NCBI GenBank assembly: GCA_937928195.1
Contig: CALEYZ010000127.1
Coordinates: 1 to 22,002 of the forward strand
Direction: 5' to 3'
From: an uncultured Limnohabitans sp.
GTDB taxonomy: Bacteria; Pseudomonadota; Gammaproteobacteria; Burkholderiales; Burkholderiaceae_C
Length of the DNA: 22,002 bases
The notes below the pieces were generated by a model. It was not told the DNA's origin. It made no database searches and saw only the letters and a list, made by a program, of their open reading frames with translations. A program made the translations under genes and the position numbers. Position 1 is the stretch's first letter, and each line of letters opens with the position of its first letter. Positions 15,409-22,002 of this stretch are shown here, piece after piece.

Positions 15409-15418
15409 GTGAGGCCAT

Positions 15419-15446
15419 TTAATTCCTCACAATTCAACGGAATTAA
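15419..15446 (-). terminator. Hairpin at the end of the DUF3025 gene
   Basis: An 8-bp perfect inverted repeat, TTAATTCC (15419-15426) and GGAATTAA (15439-15446), with a 12-base loop, overlaps the stop codon of the DUF3025 gene and lies before the htpX promoter. It is AT-rich and has no T-run on the minus strand, so termination there would be inefficient. It may instead be a regulatory palindrome. Confidence 0.3.
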
Positions 15447-16228
15447 GCAGCGCGCGGAAGCCGAAAGACGCTTTTGTCTTCGTAAAAATCAGGCCGTTCA
15501 TTGTCTGGCCACCATGCGGGAATGCCCAACACGGGCGTCGGCAAGAATGGCTTTTGCGCCAATTTCTCTGGCCGTAAATCTTGCGCCAACCAAGCATCCC
15601 AATCTGACAGGGGCAGGTCATTGGGCACACGCCACATGTGCACGGTGATGGCTTTGTAAGGGGCCACCAGCTTCTCCAGTGCTGCATGGCCGAAAATTTG
15701 TACGCCGGCTTCTTGCCACAGTGCGCGGTGCCTCACAAAGGCGGATTGCCAATCGCGTCGCACCAGGGCGTCCCACAGCACATCCGGCACTTGCAACAAA
15801 CAAGCGTTCTCATCCAACACCGTCACCGCATCGCGCACCGGGCCGCGCACAGCACCCACCCCTTGCGCATGAATCGCTGCGGCTTGAATCTGATTGAGCT
15901 TTTGTTTGGCCAGCGGAAAGTGCAGCCAGCACACCGCATTGAAAAAATCGTGCAGCCCATCGCGCGTGGGTACAGCTTGATGTTCAAAGATGAATTGCTC
16001 GTAAGCCATGCCCTCGGGCAACAGGTCTTGCGGCACAAACTGCACAGGGCACACAGGCTTGGCCGTCGGCGTCTGCTTCGCCTTCAAACGCTGAGCGGCC
16101 AGTGCGTCATTGCAGGCCTGCGCCACCGAAGCGCCTTGCGATACTTGCTGCGCGATGCACTCGCCCACAGTGCGCCAAGGCTGAAGCCAAGGCGCAGACC
16201 AATCAATGCGGCTTAGGCCACACGCCAT
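15443..16228 (-). CDS. DUF3025 domain protein, function unknown
   Basis: This 261-residue protein belongs to the DUF3025 family, recognised by YEQFIFEHQAVPTRDGLHDF, FFNAVCWLHFPLAKQKLN and RGPVRDAVTVLDENA. It is rich in Trp and has no membrane segment or signal peptide, so it is probably cytoplasmic. No biochemical role is known to me. Its ATG (16228) lies 16 bp inside the 3' end of pyrC on the same strand, which suggests translational coupling with dihydroorotase. The catalytic-looking conserved residues (Arg, Asp, His in PTRDGLHDFFNA) might be an active site, but this is speculation. Confidence 0.8.
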   Translation of the reverse strand: MACGLSRIDWSAPWLQPWRTVGECIAQQVSQGASVAQACNDALAAQRLKAKQTPTAKPVCPVQFVPQDLLPEGMAYEQFIFEHQAVPTRDGLHDFFNAVCWLHFPLAKQKLNQIQAAAIHAQGVGAVRGPVRDAVTVLDENACLLQVPDVLWDALVRRDWQSAFVRHRALWQEAGVQIFGHAALEKLVAPYKAITVHMWRVPNDLPLSDWDAWLAQDLRPEKLAQKPFLPTPVLGIPAWWPDNERPDFYEDKSVFRLPRAA

Positions 16229-17244
16229 GGCAGGGCTTCACCGGAACGCAAGGGCTTCAACTCGGCTTCGCCAAACTGGAAACTCTCGGGCGGTGTCCAG
16301 GCTTCACGCTTCAAGGTGATGGTGCCGGTGTTGCGAGGCAAGCCGTAAAAATCGGCGCCATTGAAACTGGCAAAGGCTTCGAGTTGGTCTAACTTGCCCA
16401 CGGTGTCAAAGGCTTCGGCGTACATCTCAATGGCCGCGTGGGCGGTGTAGCAACCCGCACAGCCAGAGGCATGTTCTTTGAGGTGCGCTGGATGCGGCGC
16501 ACTGTCGGTGCCCAAGAAGAAACGGGGGTTACCCGAGGTGGCCGCGTTCAGCAAAGCCACGCGGTGCGTTTCACGCTTGAGCACGGGCAAGCAGTAATAG
16601 TGGGGTCGAATACCGCCCGTGAAAATGGCATTGCGGTTGTACAGCAAATGATGCGCAGTCAGCGTGGCGCCCACAAAGCGGTCGGCCGCCATCACATAGT
16701 CGGCTGCATCCTTGGTGGTGATGTGCTCAAACACAATTTTGAGTTCCGGAAAATCGCGGCGCAGCGGAATCAACTGCGTGTCAATGAAGGCGGCTTCACG
16801 GTCAAACAAATCAATGTCGCTGCTGGTCACCTCGCCGTGCACCAGCAACAACATGCCCACCTTTTGCATGGCTTCCAGGGTGGGGTAAATCTTTTTCAGG
16901 TCGGTCACGCCCGCATCGCTGTTGGTGGTGGCACCTGCTGGATAAAGTTTGCAGGCCACCACACCCGCGGCTTTGGCTTTGACAATTTCTTCGGGGGGCA
17001 GGTTGTCTGTGAGGTACAGCGTCATGAGCGGCTCAAAGGCCACGCCCTGGGGCACAGCCGCCAAGATGCGCGCCTTGTAGGCCAAGGCCAACTCAGCCGT
17101 GGTGACGGGTGGTTTGAGGTTGGGCATGATGATGGCGCGGCCAAATTGTGCAGCGGTGTGCGGCACCACGGTTTGCAAAGCAGCGCCATCGCGCACATGC
17201 AAGTGCCAGTCATCGGGACGGGTGAGTGTGAGTGTTGAAGTCAT
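16213..17244 (-). CDS. pyrC: Dihydroorotase
   Basis: PyrC converts carbamoyl aspartate to dihydroorotate, the third step of pyrimidine synthesis, in the cytoplasm. The 343-residue product matches the E. coli (class II) type. It shows the binuclear metal ligands: H14 and H16 (DWHLHVRD), K99 likely carbamylated (VACKLYPAGAT), H136 (VHGE), H174 (FEHITT) and D247 (LGTDSAPH). The substrate loop motif HHLLYNRN and R-containing GGIRPHYYCLP are present. The length is normal. The start ATG at 17244 lies 13 bp after the stop of the half-length LysR gene. DUF3025 overlaps its end by 16 bp, so all lie on one minus-strand transcript. Confidence 0.97.
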   Translation of the reverse strand: MTSTLTLTRPDDWHLHVRDGAALQTVVPHTAAQFGRAIIMPNLKPPVTTAELALAYKARILAAVPQGVAFEPLMTLYLTDNLPPEEIVKAKAAGVVACKLYPAGATTNSDAGVTDLKKIYPTLEAMQKVGMLLLVHGEVTSSDIDLFDREAAFIDTQLIPLRRDFPELKIVFEHITTKDAADYVMAADRFVGATLTAHHLLYNRNAIFTGGIRPHYYCLPVLKRETHRVALLNAATSGNPRFFLGTDSAPHPAHLKEHASGCAGCYTAHAAIEMYAEAFDTVGKLDQLEAFASFNGADFYGLPRNTGTITLKREAWTPPESFQFGEAELKPLRSGEALPWRVA

Positions 17245-17257
17245 TGTGTATTGCCTC

Positions 17258-17569
17258 TCAAGATTTTTGCCATGCGGGATCGAGCAAAGCGACCAGGTCT
17301 TGTTCTGCCAAGCCTTGTGAATGCACCAAGTCTCGGGTGTTGTGCAAGGACTGTAAAAGTTCCAGGGCCAGCGTGTACAGCGTTTCGCCTGCCGCCGTCA
17401 GAGACGTGGGATAAGCGCTGCGGTCGATCAAGACCACGCCCGCCCACGCTTCCAGTGACTGAATGCGCCTTGAAAACGCCGGCTGTGTGACATGGCGAAG
17501 TTGCGCCGACCGGCTGAAACTGCGCGTTTCAGCCAAGCTCACAAAGTCTTCAAGCCACTTGGTTTCCAT
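17258..17569 (-). pseudogene. LysR-family regulator reduced to its DNA-binding half
   Basis: This 103-residue reading frame begins like a full LysR-type regulator. Its first part, about residues 1-60 (METKWLEDFVSLAETRSFSR, then TQPAFSRRIQSLE), is the winged helix-turn-helix domain, followed by the linker helix (PTSLTAAGETLYTLALELLQ). It stops after LLDPAWQKS, so the co-inducer-binding domain of about 200 residues is missing. There is no room for it, because pyrC starts 13 bp further on. The absence of the sensing domain suggests a deletion remnant, though the frame is intact and codon use appears normal. It could still make a small DNA-binding protein. It lies 28 bp after the ABC transporter gene in the same direction. 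Confidence 0.75.
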
Positions 17570-17597
17570 GCCCGCATTATCCCGCAGTTGCCAAGGC

Positions 17598-19481
17598 TCA
17601 AGCGCCCTCTGCCAAAGGCATGCGGGTGTCTGCGCCCGCTTCTGAGTTTTGCTGCAAGGCCCACATTTGCGCGTAGCGGCCATTCAGCTGCAGGAGCTGT
17701 GCATGGTTGCCGCGCTCAATGATGTGACCGGCCTCCATCACCAAAATTTCATGCGCATCGACCACGGTGGACAGGCGGTGGGCAATGACCAAGGTGGTTT
17801 TGTTTTGCGCGGCGCTGGCCAGTTCGGCTTGAATGGCACGCTCATTGGCCGAATCAAGCGCCGAGGTGGCCTCGTCAAAGACCAAGATGGGTGGGTTTTT
17901 GAGCAAGGTGCGGGCAATCGCCACGCGTTGTTTTTCGCCGCCAGACAGTTTCAGGCCGCGCTCCCCCACCGAGGTGGCGTAGCCTTTGGGCGTGGACACA
18001 ATGAAATCATGAATGCGCGCGGCTTTGGCGGCAGTTTCAATTTCTGCTTGCGTGGCACCCGTGCGGCCGTAGCCGATGTTGTAGGCAACCGTGTCATTGA
18101 ACAGCACAGTGTCTTGTGGCACGATGCCCAAAGACTTGCGCACACTGTGCTGTGTCACCTGCCGAATGTCTTGGCCATTGATGCTGATGCGGCCTTGTTG
18201 CACGTCGTAGAAGCGGAACATCAAGCGCGCCAGCGTGGACTTGCCTGAACCCGAGGGCCCCACCACCGCCACCGTTTGACCGGGTGGAATTTCAAAGCTG
18301 ATGTTTTGCAAAATGGGCCGGTCGGACTCGTACGCAAATGACACGTTTTCAAATTTCAAATGCGCGCTGTGTTGGCAGTTGAGGTCGGGCGCATTTGACA
18401 CATCGGCCACTTCACGCTCGCGGTCCATTAAGGCAAACATCTTGTCGAGGTCGGTCAAGCTCTGTTTGATTTCTCGGTACAGCACGCCCAAGAAATTCAG
18501 CGGAATGTAGAGCTGAATCATGAAGGCATTGATCATGACCAAATCCCCTAAGGTCATGCGACCCTCCACCACGCCTTGCGTTGCGCGCCACAACATGCCC
18601 ACCAAGGCCGCAGCAATGATGAGCTGTTGGCCTGTATTGAGCAGCGACAAGGACGTTTGCGCTTTGAGTCGGGCTTTTCGCAAACGCTCCAAACTTTCGT
18701 CGTAACGACTGGCTTCATAGGCTTCGTTGCCGAAGTACTTGACCGTTTCGTAATTGAGCAAAGAGTCAATGGCTTTGGTGTGCGCGGCTGAATCAAACTC
18801 GTTGGCCTGCTTTCTAAAGTGCGTACGCCACTCGGTGACGCGCACCGTGAAGAAGATGTAGAAAGACAAAGCAGCCAAAGTGATCCACGCAAACCAAGCG
18901 TCAAACTTGATGGCCAAAATCGACAACACCAAGGCCACTTCAATGAGGGTGGGCACGATGCTGTACAGCGAATAAGAAATGAGGGACTCGATGCCGCGGA
19001 CACCTCGTTCAATGTCACGGGTCATGCCACCGGTTTGCCTTGCCAAATGAAAACGCAAACTCAGCGCATGCAAATGCTGAAAGGTTTCCAAGGCAATGCT
19101 GCGTGCCGCACCTTGTGTGGCTTTGGCAAACACCAGCTCGCGCAACTCGGTAAAGGCCGAGGTCATCAAACGCAGGGCGCCATAGCCCAACAGCAAGGCA
19201 ACCGGCACCACCAACACTTGTGCAGGGTCGTTGGGCTTGAAGCTCATGGCGTCAACCAAGTTTTTCAACAAAATGGGCACACTGACGTTGGCCAGTTTGG
19301 CACCCACCATGAACAGCAAGGCCGCGGCGACGCGCCACTTGTAGGTCAGCAAATAGGGCAGCAAGCGCTTGAGCGTTCGGCCATCGTGGTCTTGCTGGGC
19401 GGGCTTGGCAGGCGCAGACGCGGGGGTTCCCGGCGTGGCATTGGCCGATTTGGCGGAGGAACTTTCACCGTGATGGCGCAT
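17598..19481 (-). CDS. Atm1-type ABC exporter (fused membrane and ATPase domains)
   Basis: This 627-residue half-transporter is likely to dimerise in the inner membrane. A disordered Ala/Pro/Ser-rich N-terminus (about 1-30) precedes a six-helix membrane domain (about 48-330) with the Atm1-like NYETVKYFGNE string (243-253). The ATPase domain has Walker A GPSGSGKS (408-415), Q-loop Q456, signature LSGGEKQ (512-518), Walker B ILVFDE (532-537) and H-loop H568. The Atm1/ABCB7 subgroup exports glutathione-bound metals or sulfur compounds; NaAtm1 of Novosphingobium is a studied bacterial member. The substrate here is inferred only from this. It is the first gene of the minus-strand run ending in DUF3025. 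Confidence 0.9.
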   Translation of the reverse strand: MRHHGESSSAKSANATPGTPASAPAKPAQQDHDGRTLKRLLPYLLTYKWRVAAALLFMVGAKLANVSVPILLKNLVDAMSFKPNDPAQVLVVPVALLLGYGALRLMTSAFTELRELVFAKATQGAARSIALETFQHLHALSLRFHLARQTGGMTRDIERGVRGIESLISYSLYSIVPTLIEVALVLSILAIKFDAWFAWITLAALSFYIFFTVRVTEWRTHFRKQANEFDSAAHTKAIDSLLNYETVKYFGNEAYEASRYDESLERLRKARLKAQTSLSLLNTGQQLIIAAALVGMLWRATQGVVEGRMTLGDLVMINAFMIQLYIPLNFLGVLYREIKQSLTDLDKMFALMDREREVADVSNAPDLNCQHSAHLKFENVSFAYESDRPILQNISFEIPPGQTVAVVGPSGSGKSTLARLMFRFYDVQQGRISINGQDIRQVTQHSVRKSLGIVPQDTVLFNDTVAYNIGYGRTGATQAEIETAAKAARIHDFIVSTPKGYATSVGERGLKLSGGEKQRVAIARTLLKNPPILVFDEATSALDSANERAIQAELASAAQNKTTLVIAHRLSTVVDAHEILVMEAGHIIERGNHAQLLQLNGRYAQMWALQQNSEAGADTRMPLAEGA

Positions 19482-19552
19482 GGGTCACAATCTGAATCAA
19501 AATCAAGGCAACATTGTGCTCCTGTCTTGAAGATCTCTACGAAGGCCACGTT

Positions 19553-19954
19553 ATGAACCCTCCAGAAAAAGTCGCTTTGCCCACGGACCAAGAACTGGTG
19601 CTCAAAGTCATTCCCATGCCAGCCGACTGCAACGCCAATGGCGACATTTTTGGCGGCTGGGTCATGGCACAGGTTGACTTGGCCGGTGCAGTGCTGCCCG
19701 CAAGGCTGGTGCGAGGCCGTATGGCCACTGTGGCGGTGAATGAGTTCATCTTCAAACAACCGGTGAAAGTGGGTGATTTGCTCTCTTTCTTTTCGCGCAT
19801 CACCCGCGTCGGTCGCACCTCCATCACGGTTCAAGTCGAGGTCTTTGCTGAGCGCTTTTCAAACCAAGGTGAGTTCATCAAGGTGACCGAAGCACGCTTG
19901 ACCTACGTGGCCATTGACACAGAAGGCAAACCCACCCCTGTGCCCGTGCGCTAA
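19553..19954 (+). CDS. YciA-type acyl-CoA thioesterase
   Basis: This 133-residue protein is a single-domain hotdog thioesterase of the acyl-CoA hydrolase (YciA/BACH) family, which hydrolyses acyl-CoA to free acid and CoA in the cytoplasm. The family motif NANGDIFGGWVMAQVDLAG (27-45) is present, with D42 in the position of the catalytic Asp. KVGDLLSFFSRITRVGRTSI matches the family CoA-binding strand region. The ATG at 19553 follows GAAGG (19541-19545); the frame is open upstream but without any family match. It is divergent from the ABC transporter (71 bp gap) and convergent with the PaaI-type thioesterase. Confidence 0.93.
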   Translation: MNPPEKVALPTDQELVLKVIPMPADCNANGDIFGGWVMAQVDLAGAVLPARLVRGRMATVAVNEFIFKQPVKVGDLLSFFSRITRVGRTSITVQVEVFAERFSNQGEFIKVTEARLTYVAIDTEGKPTPVPVR

Positions 19955-19985
19955 GACCTTGGTCGCGGCCAGCGCGTCAAGGTTT
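19954..19985. terminator. Bidirectional hairpin between two thioesterase genes
   Basis: Inverted arms ACCTTG (19956-19961) and CAAGGT (19978-19983) flank an inner CGCG/CGCG pair, forming an interrupted stem; flanking A/T pairs extend it, and TTTAAG follows on the plus strand. It starts at the yciA-like stop codon and abuts the convergent gene's stop. Termination in both directions is plausible; T-runs are short. Confidence 0.5.
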
Positions 19986-20475
19986 AAGACGTGAGATAGG
20001 CCGCCGTGCCCGTCGACAGCAACTTGCCATCGGCCGCACGAAACGCCATGCGGGCATTGCCCACGCGTGCGCCCACACGAACGGCTTCGGCATGGATGAC
20101 GAAGCTGTCACCAATGCCTGGGCGCAAATAGTCAATTCGCAAATCGATGGTGCTGTGCCGCGCAAAGCGCTCCAGACGTTTGGCCGGCACTTCGTCCATG
20201 TGCTTGGCGCCCAAGGCCGCCAATACCGCCAAACTGCCCATGGCATCGAGCGCAGCGCTGATCACACCGCCATGAATGCGGTGGTAGGCAAAGTGCCCCA
20301 CCAACTCGGGCTTCATGGTCAGGTGCGCCACGATGCCCGTGGCTTGAATGCTTTCGATTTTCAAACCCATCCATTGGTTGAAGAGAATTTTCTCCTCATA
20401 AATCTCGCGCAGACCTTCGATGAACTCAGGCTCAAAAGCCACATCAAGAGGGGTGTCTGCGCGGGAAGAAGTCAT
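19984..20475 (-). CDS. PaaI-type hotdog thioesterase
   Basis: This 163-residue protein has the hotdog fold signature of PaaI-like thioesterases: HGGVISAALDAMGSLAV (68-84), with HGG at 68-70 and a nearby Asp77, followed by IDLRIDYLRPG. It probably hydrolyses an acyl- or aryl-CoA in the cytoplasm, but the substrate is not deducible. The N-terminal 30 residues are an extra helical segment before the domain. It lies 26 bp downstream of the enoyl-CoA isomerase-like gene in the same direction, so they are likely co-transcribed and may act in the same acyl-CoA pathway. Confidence 0.85.
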   Translation of the reverse strand: MTSSRADTPLDVAFEPEFIEGLREIYEEKILFNQWMGLKIESIQATGIVAHLTMKPELVGHFAYHRIHGGVISAALDAMGSLAVLAALGAKHMDEVPAKRLERFARHSTIDLRIDYLRPGIGDSFVIHAEAVRVGARVGNARMAFRAADGKLLSTGTAAYLTS

Positions 20476-20501
20476 GGCGGGTTCTAAATTGAAACGTCAA
20501 C

Positions 20502-21266
20502 TTAGATTTTAGAGAAGTCGGGTTTGCGTTTTTCCATGAACGCACCGAAAGCTTCACGGGCTGCGGGTTCGGTCAGCATGCGACGGAAACTTTGACCCTC
20601 TTCGCCCATGCGCTCAATCAAGGCCTTGGACTGGCCACTCTTCATCAAGCGCTTGGTTTCCACCAAGGCAGACAAAGGCTTGGCTGCCAGTTTTTTGGCT
20701 TGCGCCTGGGCATAACCATTCACTTCTGTGGGGGGCACCACACGGTTGACCAAGCCAATTTCCAAAGCCGCTTCGGCAAAGAACGCCTCGCCCAGCAGCA
20801 AGGCTTCGGCCGCGCGGTGGTAACCAAACATTTGGGGCGCCAACACGCTGGAGGCAAATTCAGGGCACAAACCCAAGTTCACGAAGGGCATGGAGAACGC
20901 AGCGTTGTCACCGGCATACACCAAATCGCAATGGAACAGCAAGGTGGTGCCAATGCCCACGGCCGGGCCGGCCACAGCCGCAATCACAGGCTTTTCAAAC
21001 GTGGTGAGTGCACGCATGAAATGAAATACAGGCGAGTCCACGGTGGACGGTGGCTTGTTCAAAAAATCACCAATGTCATTGCCGGCGCTGAAGATCGACT
21101 CATGGCCTTGGATCACCAACACACGCGTTGCCGGGTCGGCTTGGGCTTTGTCGATTGCTTGGGCCATGGCAGCGTACATGTCGCCCGTGATGGAGTTCTT
21201 TTTGTCGAGGCGATTGAAGGTGAGGGTCATCACCCCGGCATCGAGGTGGGTCAAGATGTCTGACAT
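20502..21266 (-). CDS. Crotonase-family protein, enoyl-CoA isomerase-like
   Basis: This 254-residue protein belongs to the crotonase family: oxyanion-hole segments SAGNDIGDF (60-68) and GPAVGIGTTLLFHCDLVYA (100-118), and the C-terminal MEKRKPDF. The two catalytic glutamates of true enoyl-CoA hydratase are replaced by T108 and F128, while a Glu in LGLCPE (E136) sits where delta3,delta2-enoyl-CoA isomerases such as ECI2 hold theirs. I therefore infer isomerisation of double bonds in unsaturated acyl-CoA, not hydration, although automatic annotation would call it hydratase. It lies between the DUF2147 and PaaI-type genes, downstream of an acyl-CoA dehydrogenase, in line with beta-oxidation. Confidence 0.87.
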   Translation of the reverse strand: MSDILTHLDAGVMTLTFNRLDKKNSITGDMYAAMAQAIDKAQADPATRVLVIQGHESIFSAGNDIGDFLNKPPSTVDSPVFHFMRALTTFEKPVIAAVAGPAVGIGTTLLFHCDLVYAGDNAAFSMPFVNLGLCPEFASSVLAPQMFGYHRAAEALLLGEAFFAEAALEIGLVNRVVPPTEVNGYAQAQAKKLAAKPLSALVETKRLMKSGQSKALIERMGEEGQSFRRMLTEPAAREAFGAFMEKRKPDFSKI

Positions 21267-21296
21267 GTTGTTGTGTCTTTCAGTTCAAAATTAATT

Positions 21297-21764
21297 TCAG
21301 TTGGTGCCGGGCACACGCACCCAGGTTTGGGTTCTGCCAAAGGGGCCGATCGAGCCACGCACTTCCAATTTCGCACCACTCTCAATGGGCGTCAGGCGCA
21401 GACCATAGGTTTTGCCGTTTTCGGGGTCCAGAATTTCACCGTCTTCCCAGACGTTTTTATTGCTGACTTTTTTGGCGCCGCGAATGATCTCCAGCCCCAC
21501 CACCGGTTGGTTTTTGCGATCGTCGCTGCACTTGTCGCACTTCATGCTCGGATCAGCATCTTTGCGCAGCAATTTTTCTACACGGCCTTTCATCACACCT
21601 TGTTGCTCCATGATGACCACCAGGCTTTTAGGCTCGCCCGTCTTGTCATCGATGGTGTGCCATTGACCTACTGGTGAATTGGCCATGGCGGTGGCGGCAA
21701 ACGCTGAAGCTGCCAGCATCACGCCAACCTTCACGATGAACGGCAAATTAAACGAGGGTTGCAT
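21297..21764 (-). CDS. Secreted DUF2147 protein
   Basis: This 155-residue protein has a signal peptide (hydrophobic about 8-26, cleavage likely after AMA, residue 28) and a single DUF2147 domain starting SPVGQWHTIDDKTGEPKSLV. The pair C76 and C79 (KCDKC) followed by KNQPVVGLEI is typical of the family. The C-terminal part ends GRTQTWVRV. A lipocalin-like beta-barrel in the periplasm is expected from the family; function is unknown. A good ribosome binding site AGGAG precedes the ATG at 21764. It sits between the acyl-CoA dehydrogenase gene (35 bp upstream) and the isomerase-like gene (30 bp downstream), so it is probably part of that transcript. Confidence 0.87.
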   Translation of the reverse strand: MQPSFNLPFIVKVGVMLAASAFAATAMANSPVGQWHTIDDKTGEPKSLVVIMEQQGVMKGRVEKLLRKDADPSMKCDKCSDDRKNQPVVGLEIIRGAKKVSNKNVWEDGEILDPENGKTYGLRLTPIESGAKLEVRGSIGPFGRTQTWVRVPGTN

Positions 21765-21799
21765 GGCAGTCTCCTGAATGGTTTTCGATGGGTATCAAC

Positions 21800-22002
21800 T
21801 CACGCCAACGCCAGATCTGTGTCCATCAACACATCGGCGCCAGAGCGCGCGGTGTTCATGAGGCTCAGTGTTTCGGGCAACAAGCGTGCAAAGTAAAAAC
21901 GTGCGGTTTGCAGTTTAGCTTTATAAAACGGATCGGGGCGCTGCGCCTCTTCTTCGGCCGCTGCAATTTTGGCCAGGGCCACTTGCGCCATGCGAGCCCA
22001 GA
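21800..22002 (-). CDS. Acyl-CoA dehydrogenase, C-terminal end (partial)
   Basis: The last 66 codons of a gene that runs off the window end, in frame to base 22000, ending at the TGA at 21800-21802. The text WARMAQVALAKIAA, DPFYKAKLQTARFYFARLLP and ARSGADVLM matches the extra C-terminal domain (Acyl-CoA_dh_C type) of large acyl-CoA dehydrogenases that oxidise medium or long acyl-CoA with FAD. The catalytic region is outside the window, so substrate class cannot be given. It appears to head the transcript that continues into DUF2147, the isomerase-like gene and the thioesterase. Confidence 0.82.
   Translation of the reverse strand, partial: WARMAQVALAKIAAAEEEAQRPDPFYKAKLQTARFYFARLLPETLSLMNTARSGADVLMDTDLALA

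Noticed and set aside
15387..15415. Heat-shock (sigma-32) promoter for htpX
   Set aside because: CTTGAT fits a -35 element loosely, but the sequence at the -10 position is CCCACCTA instead of a CCCCAT type, and the sigma-70 reading fits better.
15425..15445. Minus-strand text AATTGTGAGGAATTA resembling the left half of the lac operator
   Set aside because: Only about ten bases agree, the second half does not match, and no LacI-type gene is in the window. The inverted repeat here is explained better as a hairpin.
16438..17238. Plus-strand open frame of 266 codons opposite pyrC
   Set aside because: pyrC is certain on the minus strand; the opposite frame has no family match and is a codon-bias shadow.
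17241..17447. A second minus-strand frame that might complete the LysR gene after a frameshift
   Set aside because: The 68-codon frame overlaps the remaining LysR frame instead of continuing it and has no resemblance to the LysR ligand-binding domain.

Overview
The window is a compact, gene-dense stretch of a bacterial chromosome. Protein similarities I recognise (the type II secretion proteins, the MipA/OmpV-like protein, a DUF3025 protein, the acyl-CoA dehydrogenase C-terminus) point to a betaproteobacterium of the Burkholderiales, most likely Comamonadaceae. This placement is inference from remembered families, not from a search. I see no rRNA, tRNA, CRISPR array, insertion sequence or phage gene, and no stretch over 300 bases without a gene.

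Layout. (1) 1-391: the 3' end of ilvA (threonine dehydratase). It faces gspC across a 36-bp gap holding two small hairpins. (2) 428-12443: an almost complete type II secretion (T2SS) locus. gspC lies on the minus strand, divergent from a tightly overlapped plus-strand operon gspG-H-I-J-K-L-M-N-D-E, then a MipA/OmpV-like outer membrane protein gene, then gspF. Most internal junctions are 4-base ATGA overlaps. The products form the pseudopilus (G-K), the inner membrane platform (C, F, L, M), the ATPase (E), the outer membrane secretin (D) and GspN. No prepilin peptidase (GspO) or pilotin gene is in view, so these must lie elsewhere. (3) 12469-13377: a cytosolic 5'-nucleotidase, ending tail to tail with a DMT-family permease (minus strand) so that their stop codons share TTAA. 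(4) 14416-15408: htpX, the membrane zinc protease, with a textbook terminator and a plausible sigma-70 promoter. (5) 15443-19481: a minus-strand run, in transcription order, of an Atm1-type ABC exporter, a LysR regulator reduced to its DNA-binding half, pyrC (dihydroorotase) and a DUF3025 gene that overlaps pyrC by 16 bp. (6) 19553-22002: lipid and acyl-CoA genes. A YciA-like thioesterase on the plus strand faces a minus-strand series of an acyl-CoA dehydrogenase (3' end only), a secreted DUF2147 protein, an enoyl-CoA isomerase-like crotonase and a PaaI-type hotdog thioesterase.

Most of the window is ordinary housekeeping and secretion. The points most worth a second look are the outer membrane protein gene inside the T2SS operon, the half-length LysR gene upstream of pyrC, the crotonase that lacks both hydratase glutamates, the DUF3025 gene translationally overlapped with pyrC, the shortened zinc module of GspE, and the long prepilin leaders of GspG and GspH.
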